This document shows, in pieces, positions 17,745 to 26,526 of a stretch of 64,000 nt of DNA (position 1 is its first letter; every line of letters begins with the position of its first letter). The stretch lies in the NCBI RefSeq assembly GCF_900116135.1, contig NZ_FOZX01000004.1, forward strand, positions 248,001 to 312,000, written 5' to 3'. The stretch is from Saccharopolyspora flava (lineage in GTDB: Bacteria; Actinomycetota; Actinomycetes; Mycobacteriales; Pseudonocardiaceae). The notes beneath the pieces were generated by a model that saw only the letters and a list, made by a program, of their open reading frames with translations, had not been told where the DNA came from and searched no databases. Position numbers and translations under genes: made by a program.

Positions 17745-18698
17745 TCATCTCGAACCGGGTTGGTCGGAGGCCGCTTTCGCGTACCGCTCCGCGAGTCGCG
17801 CGAAGGCGGCCCTGAGCTCCGCGGGACCGATCACCTCGATGTCCGCGTCGTACTTGCCGATCTCGGCGGCCAGCGCCCGCCAGGACCACGACCCGAGCAC
17901 GAGCCGGCACCGGTCGTCGGTCAGCGCCTCGACGACACCGTCGTAGGTGTAGCGGGAGACCGTGGCCGCGGGCAGGTCGAGGACGACTTCCCCTCGGCAC
18001 GGCCAGTCCTGCGACCCTTGGAACCGGCCGCGGACGAAGGCCGCCACGTCCCCGCCCGGCAGCGCGCGGGGCGTGAAGCGCGGTCCGGTCGGCACGCGCG
18101 GCGTGATGCGGTCGGCGCGGAAGATCCGCCAGTCCGCGCGGTCGAGGTCCCAGGCGACGAGGTACCAGCGCCCGCCCCAGGTGATCAGGTGGTGCGGGTG
18201 AACCCGGCGCGGGGCCTCGGACCCGCTGTAGTCGAAGCGCAGTTCCTCGCGCGCGTGCACCGCTCCGCTGAGCGCCATCAGCACGTCGCTGCCGACCCGG
18301 TGCGCCGTGCTGCGCTCCACGGCGGTCACCCGCAGCGAGTCGATCCGGTGCCGCAGCCGGGAGGGCATCACCTGGCGCACCGTGGTCAGCGCGCGGGTCG
18401 CGCCCTCCTCGATGCCGGCGCCCGCGGTGGTGGCGATGCGCAGCGCGATGGCCAGCGCGACCGCCTGCTCGTCGTCGAACAGCAGCGGCGGCAGGTCGCT
18501 GCCCGCCTCCAGGCGGTACCCGCCGTCGGGTCCCTTGACCGTCGAGATCGGATAGCCCAGTTCCCGCAACCGGTCGACGTCGCGGCGCACCGTGCGGTCG
18601 CTGACCTCCAAGCGCTTGGCCAGCGCGCGACCGGGCCAGTCCCGCCGTGCCTGGAGCAGGGACAGCAGCGCGAGCAACCGGGCTGAGGTGGTCGGCAT
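17745..18698 (-). CDS. HTH_11/WYL-domain transcriptional regulator
   Basis: A 317-residue DeoR-like regulator: N-terminal winged HTH (RLLALLSLLQARRDWPGRALA, RTVRRDVDRLRELGYPI, GGYRLEAG), then a WYL domain (about 140-220; HPHHLITWGGRWYLVAWDLDRADWRIFRADRI) and a WCX C-terminal extension. WYL domains bind nucleic acids or small ligands. Start at ATG 18698; an in-frame ATG at 18707 is possible. Divergent from the DinB gene 62 bp away, which it may regulate. Confidence 0.88.
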   Translation of the reverse strand: MPTTSARLLALLSLLQARRDWPGRALAKRLEVSDRTVRRDVDRLRELGYPISTVKGPDGGYRLEAGSDLPPLLFDDEQAVALAIALRIATTAGAGIEEGATRALTTVRQVMPSRLRHRIDSLRVTAVERSTAHRVGSDVLMALSGAVHAREELRFDYSGSEAPRRVHPHHLITWGGRWYLVAWDLDRADWRIFRADRITPRVPTGPRFTPRALPGGDVAAFVRGRFQGSQDWPCRGEVVLDLPAATVSRYTYDGVVEALTDDRCRLVLGSWSWRALAAEIGKYDADIEVIGPAELRAAFARLAERYAKAASDQPGSR

Positions 18699-18760
18699 AT
18701 CTCCCATCGTGCACCCGATAGCGGACACGTCCTGACCGCTACCGGTGCCACCCTGCTCGT

Positions 18761-19330
18761 ATGACTGCTACGAAGAACGCGCTCGAGGTCGAGAAGCGGG
18801 ACTTGCTCGCCGAACTCGCCACCGCGCGCGAACAGGTGCTCATCACCGTGCGCGGCCTCAGCGACGAACAGCTGGGCGAACGTCCCACCCGCAGCGAGCT
18901 GTGCCTGGGCGGCATCGTCAAGCACGTCGCCAGCACCGAGGAGGGATGGCTGCGGTTCGTCGTGGAGGGCTCGTCGGCGATGTCCTTCGACCTGCCCGAC
19001 GGTGTCACCTGGAGTGACATCGAGTCCGGCACCGCCCGCGAGTACCCGCAGTGGATGACCGACCGGCTCAACGACTTCCAGATGCTGCCCGGCGACACCC
19101 TCGACGGGATCCTGGAGCGCTACGCGCAGGTGGCGGCCCGCACCGAGGAGATCGTCGCCGCGCTGCCGGACCTGCTGATCGAGCACCCGGTGCCGGATGC
19201 CCCGTGGAACGAGCCGGGCACCGTGCTCAGCGCGCGGCGCGTGCTGCTGCACGTGATCTCCGAGACCGCCCAGCACGCCGGGCACGCGGACATCATCCGC
19301 GAAACGCTCGACGGCCGGACCACCACCTGA
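18761..19330 (+). CDS. DinB/DUF664-family protein
   Basis: A 189-residue four-helix DinB-like protein. Metal-ligand His residues are in GGIVKHVASTEEGWL and in LLHVISETAQHAGHADIIRE, the usual DUF664 arrangement. These proteins are putative thiol- or metal-dependent enzymes in actinobacteria; no reaction is assigned. The stop is 4 bp before the AlkZ-like gene, pointing to one transcript, and a WYL regulator is divergent upstream. Confidence 0.82.
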   Translation: MTATKNALEVEKRDLLAELATAREQVLITVRGLSDEQLGERPTRSELCLGGIVKHVASTEEGWLRFVVEGSSAMSFDLPDGVTWSDIESGTAREYPQWMTDRLNDFQMLPGDTLDGILERYAQVAARTEEIVAALPDLLIEHPVPDAPWNEPGTVLSARRVLLHVISETAQHAGHADIIRETLDGRTTT

Positions 19331-19334
19331 TCCC

Positions 19335-20417
19335 GTGGTGGTTCTCGACGACCGGGCGCTCAACCGAGCGAGCCTGGCCCGGCAGCTGCTGCTCGAACCC
19401 GCGGCACTCGCGCCGCGCGACGCCGTCGCGCACCTGTGCGGCCTGCAGGCCCAGCAACCGCAGGAACCCTTCGTCGGCCTCTGGTCGCGGCTGCGCGCGT
19501 TCGACCCGGCCGAGCTCTCGGACCTGCTCACCGCGAAGCGCGTGGTGCGGACGCACCTGATGCGCCGCACCATCCACCTGCTGACGGCGGAGGACGTGCT
19601 GGCCTGGCGCACGCGCCACGAGGCGATGCTGCTGCAGCGCGTCCTCGGCGTCTACCGGCGCGAACTGTCGGGGATGGACCTCGACGAGCTCGCCGCGGAA
19701 GGGCGGGAGGTGCTGGACGGAGGCGAGGCGCGTTCGATGGCCGAGCTCGGCGCCGCGGTGGCCCGGAACCGGCCTGGCATCAGCCCTCGAGCGCTGGGGG
19801 AGACGCTGGTGGGGGCGCTGATCCCGGTGGTCCAGCTGCCGCCGCGCGGGCTGTGGCGGACCGGGGGAGCGGCGCGCTACCTGCCGATCTCGACCTGGCT
19901 CGGTCGCGAGGTCGAGCCCGCCTCACCGGACGACGGGGTGGGGCGGGAGCTCGTGCGCCGCTACCTCGCGGCCTTCGGTCCCGCCGCCACCGCCGACATC
20001 CGCGCCTGGTCGGGTCTGGCGGGACTGCCGGACGCGGTCAAGGCGCTGCGCGCGGAACTGGTGTCGTTCCGGGACGTGCGCGGCCGCGAGCTGCTGGACC
20101 TGCCCGACGCCCCGCGCCCGGACCCGGACGTGCCTGCGCCCGTGCGGTTCCTGCCCGCCTTCGACAACGCGGTCCTCGGATACCAGGACCGCAGCCGCGT
20201 GGTCGACGACGAGCACCGCGGTGTGTCGGTGGCCGGTGAGCGCGTCGTCCTGGTGGACGGGCGCGTCGCCGGAACCTGGCGGTGCACCGGCGACACGGTG
20301 GACATCGCGCCGCTGCGCAGGTTCTCCCGCCGCGAGCGGACGGAACTGCTCGAACGGGGAGCTGCGCTGGCCGCGTTCCTGTCGGACGGGGCCGGCGACC
20401 GCGTGAGGATCGAGTAG
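19335..20417 (+). CDS. HTH_42 winged-helix protein, AlkZ/YcaQ-like DNA glycosylase family
   Basis: A 360-residue winged-helix (HTH_42, formerly DUF1006) protein. The segment HLCGLQAQQPQEPF carries Gln38 and Gln40 in a QxQ arrangement, the catalytic motif reported for AlkZ, the DNA glycosylase that unhooks azinomycin cross-links in Streptomyces sahachiroi. RTHLMRRTIHLL follows, then repeated winged-helix units and a beta-barrel-like C-terminus (FLPAFDNAVLGYQDR). The GTG start lies 4 bp after the DinB stop. A role in repair of alkylated or cross-linked DNA is an inference from the motif; many family members are untested. Confidence 0.75.
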   Translation: MVVLDDRALNRASLARQLLLEPAALAPRDAVAHLCGLQAQQPQEPFVGLWSRLRAFDPAELSDLLTAKRVVRTHLMRRTIHLLTAEDVLAWRTRHEAMLLQRVLGVYRRELSGMDLDELAAEGREVLDGGEARSMAELGAAVARNRPGISPRALGETLVGALIPVVQLPPRGLWRTGGAARYLPISTWLGREVEPASPDDGVGRELVRRYLAAFGPAATADIRAWSGLAGLPDAVKALRAELVSFRDVRGRELLDLPDAPRPDPDVPAPVRFLPAFDNAVLGYQDRSRVVDDEHRGVSVAGERVVLVDGRVAGTWRCTGDTVDIAPLRRFSRRERTELLERGAALAAFLSDGAGDRVRIE

Positions 20418-20526
20418 GCGCCCGGGGGCGCAACCTCCGTACCTCCCGGGGGAACGGCTCCGCGGTGACCGGCGACGCGCCGTGATGTGGTGGCGATTCG
20501 ATCAACGGGTGTGCACAGTGGAGGAC

Positions 20527-21243
20527 ATGGTGTTCCGCGTACCCGCGCCCTCCGACGTCCTCGGACTCGCGAAGTCGACCGTGGGCTGGGCGACCGAATC
20601 GGCCACCGCCGTGGCCACCGCCCCGACCCGCGTCCTCGGTCTCCTCGGTGACGCGGAGCAGCTCGTCCGCCGCATCTCCGCGGTCGTCGACCAGGTCGAG
20701 GACCTGGTCCAGCGAGCCAACGGCACCGTCGAGGACGCTCAGGACACGATCCAGGACGCCCGGGCCGTCGCCGTCGCCGCGGCGCCGATCGTCTCCGACG
20801 CCGGGCGGGTCTCGGCGATGGCCGAGGCGGTGGTCGGGCGCGCGAGCGGGGTGTGCGACGACGCGGCCAAGACCGTCGACCAGGTGCGGCGCACCTCGGC
20901 CGACGCCGACGAGCTGCTCGCGGTCTACGCGCCGACGGCCAAGAAGGCCGCGCCGCTGCTGGACCGGTTCGTCGACGAGCTCTCCGAGTCCGAGGTCGAC
21001 GCGGCGATCCGGCTGGTCGACGAGCTCCCGCAGCTCACCGAGCACGTGCTGTCGGACATCCTGCCGATCCTGCGCACGCTCGACCGGGTCGGTCCGGAGA
21101 TCCACGAACTCCTCGAGGTCACCTACGACGTCCGCCGGGCGATCGCCGGCATCCCGGGCTTCCAGTTCTTCCGCCGCCGAGGGGAGGACAAGGTCGGCGA
21201 CGAGGAGGACGGGAAGCCCGAGCCGGTCAAGGCGGGGGACTGA
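20527..21243 (+). CDS. conserved helical protein of unknown function
   Basis: About 238 residues, not recognised. Almost entirely heptad-rich helix: LLGDAEQLVRRISAVVDQVEDLVQRA, DAQDTIQDARAVAV, then repeated SDAGRVSAMAEAVV-like segments, so it probably forms a long helical bundle. No signal peptide or membrane helix is evident; the C-terminus is charged (RRRGEDKVGDEEDGK). ATG at 20527 with nearby GGAGG is the preferred start; an ATG at 20482 would add 15 residues rich in Trp and Arg. Similar proteins are widespread in actinomycetes as 'hypothetical'. Confidence 0.6.
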   Translation: MVFRVPAPSDVLGLAKSTVGWATESATAVATAPTRVLGLLGDAEQLVRRISAVVDQVEDLVQRANGTVEDAQDTIQDARAVAVAAAPIVSDAGRVSAMAEAVVGRASGVCDDAAKTVDQVRRTSADADELLAVYAPTAKKAAPLLDRFVDELSESEVDAAIRLVDELPQLTEHVLSDILPILRTLDRVGPEIHELLEVTYDVRRAIAGIPGFQFFRRRGEDKVGDEEDGKPEPVKAGD

Positions 21244-21270
21244 CGCCCGGCGGACATCGCGGGAATCCCG

Positions 21271-22833
21271 TCAGTTCCGGGGTTCTTCGACCGGTACCGC
21301 CGGAATGGCCGGTACCGCCGCGATCATCTCGGCGGCCAGCAACGGCTGCAGGGGCACGGCCGGTGTCGCCGCGGTCGTGGCGAGCGGCGCGGTGCACTCG
21401 GTTCCCCGGGCGGTGCGGATGCTCCAGACCGCGACGCCATCGGCGTTGCGCAGCTCGACGCCCTCGTCGCCGACGGTGAGCACGGCACCCGGGTGGCCGT
21501 CGGTCCCGGTCGACCACACGATCCCGCCGCGCCGGTCGTAGAGCACGAGATCGCCGCTGTCGAGCAGCTTGCAGCGGCCGGTCCCGCGCCCCTGGGTGTC
21601 GGAGGCCCAGAGCGCTCCGCGACCTTCGTTGCTGTAGAGCACCAGGTTCCCGTCGTCCTGGTGGGTCAGCGTGTGACGACCGGACTCGGAGGTCAGCGAC
21701 TGGCGGCCGAGCGTCTGGCCGGGCAGCATCCGGTCGCCAATCGCGGCCGGTCCCGAGGGCGCGACCGAGGCGCTGCCGGAGGTCCAGACGGTCTCGCCGC
21801 CGGCGTCGGTGATGACGACCTCGCCGCTGTCGCGCACCGCGAGCTCGGTGGCCGGGCGCGTCGCCCCGCTGCACCAGATTCGCTTGCCCCGCGGGGAGAA
21901 CAGGACGAGCCCGTCGGTGTCGCGCAGCGCGCACAAGGCGGTGTCGGCGCCGCAGGTGTTCGACGCCCACCACGCCCGCAGCGACTCGGTGTCGTAGAGC
22001 ACGATGTTCCCGTCGTCCTGGTGCACCAGCGAGAAGCGCCCGTTCGGCGAGGTGAGCGATTCGCGGCGCAACGTCTGCCCGACGCGCATCCGGTCACCGG
22101 TGGCGTAGTCGCCCGGTGCGTACTCCTCCAAGGCGTTCTCGTCCGGGCCGGTGTCCCCGTCATCGCCCCGGTCATCGACCTCGTCCTCCTCGTCGTCGCC
22201 GGTGAGGACGAAGAAGTCCGTGACGAAGCAGGTGATCTCACCGTCGGCGTTGCGGCCGACCCAGGTCGGGTAGTGGCCGTCGCCGCCGCCGGAGGAGCAC
22301 ACCACGACGATCGTGCGGTCCTCCTCGTCGGCGAGCCTGCCGACCCCGGTGAAGTCGCGCTCCTCCAGGCATTCCAGGACGCGGTCGATGTAGTCCTCGT
22401 CGTCGCAGTGGGCGAGGTTGCCCGCGTCGACGAAACCACCGGTGCCGCCGTCGACCGGGTAGCCGAAGAAGGAGTGGCCGTCCAGCGTCGTCGCGTCCTG
22501 CCCGGCGACCACGGCCATCTCCCAGGAGGTGGACGGCTCGTCGCGGACCTGGATCTTGATCGCGGCCACCACCTGGTACCAGCTCGGCTGGTCGGCCTCG
22601 CCGAAGCGGGCTTCGGCCAGCACCACCGGGTAGGTGCCCGGCGGGACCTCCTGGACGAACGCCCCGTCCTCGGCGGAACCGAACATGAAGGGCTCACCGG
22701 CGTAGACCTTGCCGGAGGGCATCCACAGCGACGTCTCCCGGTGCAGCCGGACGGTGGCGCCGTCGCCGTCGGAGAGCTCGTGGCGGGAACCGTCGACGAA
22801 GATCTGGTCGAAGTCGGGGGCGGGGATCGGCAT
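21271..22833 (-). CDS. DUF4241 domain fused to two bulb-type (B-lectin) domains
   Basis: A 520-residue protein with no signal peptide. Residues ~20-215 fit DUF4241 (PPGTYPVVLAEARFG, AAIKIQVRDEPSTSWEMAV, DAGNLAHCDD). A very acidic linker (GDDEEDEVDDRGDDGD) follows. Two B-lectin domains then carry mannose-binding QxDxNxVxY signatures: HQDDGNIVLY and HQDDGNLVLY, with degenerate third repeats (LRDTDGLVLF, LLDSGDLVLY). The tail is Ala/Pro-rich. B-lectin modules occur in lectin-like bacteriocins and in proteins targeting mannose glycans; DUF4241 has no assigned role. The start at ATG 22833 follows GGAAGAG. Confidence 0.78.
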   Translation of the reverse strand: MPIPAPDFDQIFVDGSRHELSDGDGATVRLHRETSLWMPSGKVYAGEPFMFGSAEDGAFVQEVPPGTYPVVLAEARFGEADQPSWYQVVAAIKIQVRDEPSTSWEMAVVAGQDATTLDGHSFFGYPVDGGTGGFVDAGNLAHCDDEDYIDRVLECLEERDFTGVGRLADEEDRTIVVVCSSGGGDGHYPTWVGRNADGEITCFVTDFFVLTGDDEEDEVDDRGDDGDTGPDENALEEYAPGDYATGDRMRVGQTLRRESLTSPNGRFSLVHQDDGNIVLYDTESLRAWWASNTCGADTALCALRDTDGLVLFSPRGKRIWCSGATRPATELAVRDSGEVVITDAGGETVWTSGSASVAPSGPAAIGDRMLPGQTLGRQSLTSESGRHTLTHQDDGNLVLYSNEGRGALWASDTQGRGTGRCKLLDSGDLVLYDRRGGIVWSTGTDGHPGAVLTVGDEGVELRNADGVAVWSIRTARGTECTAPLATTAATPAVPLQPLLAAEMIAAVPAIPAVPVEEPRN

Positions 22834-23318
22834 GGGGGCTCTTCCGTTGTGCGGTCGGGTCGTTGTGAACACGTGGCGGGGCCCGCCTTCGGTTCTGATC
22901 ACCTCGCGCCGCCGGGATGGCGGTCGTCGCGCGGGCGTGATCGGCCCGCGCGACGACCGCAGAGCGCCTCCGGTCTCGTCTTCCCACTCTGGAGTTGTCA
23001 AACAGCAAGCCGCGCAGGCATGTTGGGTCAACCGGCCCGGAGGTCGGTGCGGTGCGTCATGCCGTCAGCGGCGGTGGACCGCGCGAAAAAGAATGCGTGG
23101 TGGCGAATTCCGGTTGGGGTGCGGGCATCGTCGTGAACATCGGTGCGTTCCTTCCGAGCACTGTGGACCGTCGAGGGGGTCGAATTCCGGGGTTCATCGC
23201 ATTCGAACTCATGTACTAAATGATGCACGGCGCGGTTCGAAAAGGCGAGCGAATCGGCATCGCTGGATGGGGTGATCGTCGCGATCACTCAGCGAAACGA
23301 ATTGATGTGAAAGACTTT
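22834..23318. other. 485-bp intergenic region without a recognisable gene
   Basis: Lies between the minus-strand lectin-fusion start and the end of a minus-strand TetR gene. G+C is lower than the surroundings (stretches near 23101-23320 contain many A/T triplets). The short ORFs on both strands lack ribosome sites and codon bias. It must contain the lectin gene promoter; no operator or RNA element was recognised. Confidence 0.5.
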
Positions 23319-23939
23319 TCAGTCCGACTCGGTGGAGTGGCGCTGCTCGGGCGGCAGCAACGCCGGGTACCAGATGTCGGTCAGCGTCACCGCGGGATCG
23401 GTCTCGCCGGTGTCCAGCGTGCCCTGCACGGCCCAGCGCGTGAAGAACCGCTCCAGCTGGGTCACCAGGAGCCCGACCCGCAGCCGGGCCTCGTCGTCGC
23501 GGTCCTGGCCCCACCGCTCGAGGTAGCGCGGCATCGCCGCCGGCAGCTCCGCCACCGCCTCCGTTGCGATCGGCCGGAACGAGGGTTCCAGGGCCACCGC
23601 CTCGTCCCACACCGGCAGGATGTCCCGGTTGCGCTCGAACCAGTCCACGGCGCGGCGCAGCCACTCCGCGAACTCGGCTCGCGAGCCGCTCGCCAGCACC
23701 TCGTCCAGGTCGGCGTAGACCGAGACCGCGCGCTGCTGCACCGTTTCGGCGCCGATCCGCCGCAGCACGTCGGGTTTTCCGCTGAAGTGCAGGTAGAAGG
23801 TCGCGCGGCTGCAGCCGACCTCGGTGGTGATGTCGTCGACGGTGACCGCCGCGTAGCCGCGCTCGACGAACAACCGCCGGGCCGCGGTCAGCAGGGCACC
23901 GCGGGTCCGCTGCTTCTGCTGCTGCCGGAGGGTCGTCAC
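23319..23939 (-). CDS. TetR-family transcriptional regulator
   Basis: A 206-residue TetR repressor: HTH region RGALLTAARRLFVERGYAAVTVDDITTEVGCSRATFYLHFSGKPDVL in pieces, then an all-helical ligand domain. GTG at 23939 is used; ATGs at 23960 and 23975 are possible and would place the promoter further into the 119-bp divergent gap with the FMO gene. It probably controls the FMO-hydrolase pair. The ligand is unknown. Confidence 0.85.
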   Translation of the reverse strand: MTTLRQQQKQRTRGALLTAARRLFVERGYAAVTVDDITTEVGCSRATFYLHFSGKPDVLRRIGAETVQQRAVSVYADLDEVLASGSRAEFAEWLRRAVDWFERNRDILPVWDEAVALEPSFRPIATEAVAELPAAMPRYLERWGQDRDDEARLRVGLLVTQLERFFTRWAVQGTLDTGETDPAVTLTDIWYPALLPPEQRHSTESD

Positions 23940-24058
23940 GGGCCCGACCCTACCCGGCATCCACTCACTAGACACCGCGTCAGCGAAATGGCAGAGTCGA
24001 CCGGCGATCGCTCCGCGAGGGAGCGTTCGTCGATCGCATCGCGACGAGGAGGTTGCCG

Positions 24059-25372
24059 ATGGGTTCGGATCCGGTGGTCTGCATCATCGGTGCCGGGTGC
24101 TCCGGCTTCACCACCGCCAAGCGGCTGCGCGACGCGGGGATCCGCTACGACTGCTTCGAGGAGTCCGACGACGTCGGCGGGAACTGGTACTTCGACAACC
24201 CCAACGGAAGGTCCGCCTGCTACGAATCGCTGCACATCGACACCTCGACCACCCGCTTGCAGTTCGAGGACTTCCCGGCGCCCCCGGACTGGCCGGACTT
24301 CCCGCACCACACGCTGATCCACCGGTACTTCCGCGACTACGTCGAGCACTTCGGTCTGCGCGAGACCATCACCTTCAACACCCGCGTGGAGCACGCCGCC
24401 CGCACCTCCGACGGCCGCTGGCGAGTCCGGTTGAGCAGCGGCGAGACCCGCGACTACGACGCGCTGGTGGTCGCCAACGGCCACCACTGGAACCCGCGCA
24501 CCCCGCAGTACCCGGGCGAGTTCACCGGCACCACCCTGCACAGCCACGCCTACCGCAGCCCGTTCTCGCCGGTCGACATGCGGGGCAAGCGGGTCGTGGT
24601 GGTCGGCATGGGCAACTCGGCGCTGGACATCGCCTCGGAGCTCTCGCACCGCTCCATCGCCGAGCACGTGTGGGTCTCGGCCCGGCGCGGCGTGTGGGTG
24701 CTGCCGAAGTACCGCGGCGGCAAGCCCGCCGACAAGCTCATGATGCCGCCCTGGATGCCGAAACCGCTGGCACTGCGCTTGGCGCGGAAGGCGATTCGCG
24801 GCAACGTGGGCGCCATGCGGGACTACGGCCTGCCCGAACCCGACCACGAACCGCTGGCCGCGCACCCCTCGGTGAGCATCGATTTCCTCGCCAAGTCCGG
24901 GTCCGGCGACCTGACCTGCGTGCCCGCGATCAGCAGGCTCGACGGCGACGAGATCGAGTGCACCGACGGCAGGCGCATCGCGGCCGACGTGATCGTGTTC
25001 GCCACCGGCTACACGATGAGCTTCCCGTTCTTCGACGACGCGGAGCTGCAGCCCGACGCCGAGCACCGGTTCCCGCTGTACAAGCGGATTCTCAAGCCCG
25101 GCATCGACAACCTCTACTTCGCCGGGCTGGCGCAGGCCTCGCCGACGATCGTCAACCTCGCCGAGCAGCAGAGCAAGCTCATCGCCGCGCACCTCACCGG
25201 CGAGTACCGGCTTCCCGATCCCGCGCGGATGCGGCGGATCATGGGGCAGGACGAGCGCGCGCACCTGCGCCAGTACTACGACGCGCCGCGGCACACCATC
25301 CAGCTCGACTTCGCCCGGTACGTCCGCGATCTGCGCCGCGAGATCGCCGCAGGAAGGAAACGAGCCCGATGA
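24059..25372 (+). CDS. flavin-containing monooxygenase
   Basis: A 437-residue class B flavoprotein monooxygenase. FAD-binding GAGCSG at 11-16, NADPH-binding GMGNSA at 183-188, the FMO/BVMO fingerprint FxGxxxHxxxY as FTGTTLHSHAY (155-165), and the ATGY-like FATGYTMSF. This combination favours an FMO-type N- or S-oxygenase over a Baeyer-Villiger enzyme, though the two can overlap. ATG at 24059 has GAGGAGG 6 bases upstream. ATGA overlap with the serine hydrolase, so an oxygenate-then-hydrolyse ester pathway is possible (inference). Confidence 0.9.
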   Translation: MGSDPVVCIIGAGCSGFTTAKRLRDAGIRYDCFEESDDVGGNWYFDNPNGRSACYESLHIDTSTTRLQFEDFPAPPDWPDFPHHTLIHRYFRDYVEHFGLRETITFNTRVEHAARTSDGRWRVRLSSGETRDYDALVVANGHHWNPRTPQYPGEFTGTTLHSHAYRSPFSPVDMRGKRVVVVGMGNSALDIASELSHRSIAEHVWVSARRGVWVLPKYRGGKPADKLMMPPWMPKPLALRLARKAIRGNVGAMRDYGLPEPDHEPLAAHPSVSIDFLAKSGSGDLTCVPAISRLDGDEIECTDGRRIAADVIVFATGYTMSFPFFDDAELQPDAEHRFPLYKRILKPGIDNLYFAGLAQASPTIVNLAEQQSKLIAAHLTGEYRLPDPARMRRIMGQDERAHLRQYYDAPRHTIQLDFARYVRDLRREIAAGRKRAR

Positions 25373-26478
25373 CCAACGGTCGCTGCGCACCCCGGTTCGC
25401 ACCGCTGCGGGACCTGCTGGAACGACGACTGGCCGACGGCCAGGAGCGCGGCGCCTCGCTGTGCGTGATCCAGGACGGCGAGACGGTCGTGGACCTGTGG
25501 GGCGGCGAGGCCTCCGACGGCGTGCCGTGGGAGGCCGACACGCTGGTCAACACGTTCTCGGTGACCAAGACGATGCTCGCGCTGGTGGTGCTGCGGCTCG
25601 CCGACTCCGGCGAGCTGGACCTGGACGCGCCGGTGGCGCGCTACTGGCCGGAGTTCGCCGAGCGGGGCAAGGGCGGGGTGCTGGTCCGGCACGTCCTCGG
25701 GCACACCAGCGGGCTTCCGGGCTGGGACGCGACGATGACCGTCGAGGACCTCTACGACACGCGCCGGGCGGCGGCGCTGCTGGCCGCGCAGCGGCCGTGG
25801 TTCGAGCCGGGGGACGGGTCGGGTTACCAGGCCATCAGCCACGGCCACCTGCTCGGCGAGCTCGTGCTGCGGGCCACCGGGCGCTCCGCCGGGGAGCTGC
25901 TGCGCACCGGGTTCGCCGAACCGCTGGGCGCCGATTACTGGCTCGGCGCACCGGAATCGGTGGACGCGCGGGTCGCGCGGCTCAAGTCGCCGCCGCACGC
26001 GCCGGAGCTGGGGGAGTTCGGGCAGCGGGCGCTGCTCAACCCGCTGTTCTCGATGAAGGTGACCACCACGCGGGAGTTCCTGGGCGCCGAGCTCGGCGGG
26101 TTCAACGGCCAGGGCAACGCGCGCTCGGTGGCGCGGATGCAGTCGCCGATCTCGCACGGCGGCGAGATCGGGGGCAGGCGCTACCTGTCGTCGCAGGTCA
26201 TCGAGCGGATCTTCGAGCTGCAGTCCGACGCTCCGGACCGGGTTCTGGGACACCGGATCCCGTTCGGGATGGGCTACGCGCTGCCGACGCCGGAGCTGCT
26301 GCCGACGCCGTCCGGGCGGATCTGCTGGTGGGTCGGGCACGGCGGTGCCGTGGTGGTCAACGACCTCGACCGGCGGATGACGCTGGCCTACGCGATGAAC
26401 AAGATGGCGGCCGAGCTCGTGGGAGCGGCCAAGACCCGCGACTACGTGCGCACGACCTACGAGTGCCTGGGGGTCTGA
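25369..26478 (+). CDS. beta-lactamase-fold serine hydrolase (class VIII esterase-like)
   Basis: A 369-residue penicillin-binding-protein/beta-lactamase fold hydrolase. Nucleophile Ser64 and general-base Lys67 in the SxxK motif SVTK, Tyr153 in GSGYQAISHG, and the late WWVGHGG motif where class C enzymes have KTG. No signal peptide, so cytoplasmic, as for EstB-type esterases. Coupled to the FMO by ATGA. Substrate unknown; not evidence of antibiotic resistance. Confidence 0.86.
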   Translation: MTNGRCAPRFAPLRDLLERRLADGQERGASLCVIQDGETVVDLWGGEASDGVPWEADTLVNTFSVTKTMLALVVLRLADSGELDLDAPVARYWPEFAERGKGGVLVRHVLGHTSGLPGWDATMTVEDLYDTRRAAALLAAQRPWFEPGDGSGYQAISHGHLLGELVLRATGRSAGELLRTGFAEPLGADYWLGAPESVDARVARLKSPPHAPELGEFGQRALLNPLFSMKVTTTREFLGAELGGFNGQGNARSVARMQSPISHGGEIGGRRYLSSQVIERIFELQSDAPDRVLGHRIPFGMGYALPTPELLPTPSGRICWWVGHGGAVVVNDLDRRMTLAYAMNKMAAELVGAAKTRDYVRTTYECLGV

Positions 26479-26479
26479 G

Positions 26480-26517
26480 CGCGGTACCGGCGCTCCCGCG
26501 GGAACGCCGGTACCGCG
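26480..26517. terminator. bidirectional hairpin terminator
   Basis: A perfect 13-bp stem (26480-26492 with 26505-26517) around a 12-base loop separates the convergent serine-hydrolase and GH18-like genes. No T-tract. Confidence 0.75.
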
Positions 26518-26526
26518 ACCGGCGCG

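Noticed and set aside
23028-23288. 86-codon minus-strand ORF in the intergenic gap
   Set aside because: Poor codon bias, no ribosome site and Thr/Arg-rich composition unlike a real protein.
25369-26478. Antibiotic-resistance beta-lactamase
   Set aside because: No signal peptide and a WWVGHGG motif of class VIII esterase type; the FMO coupling points to an esterase.
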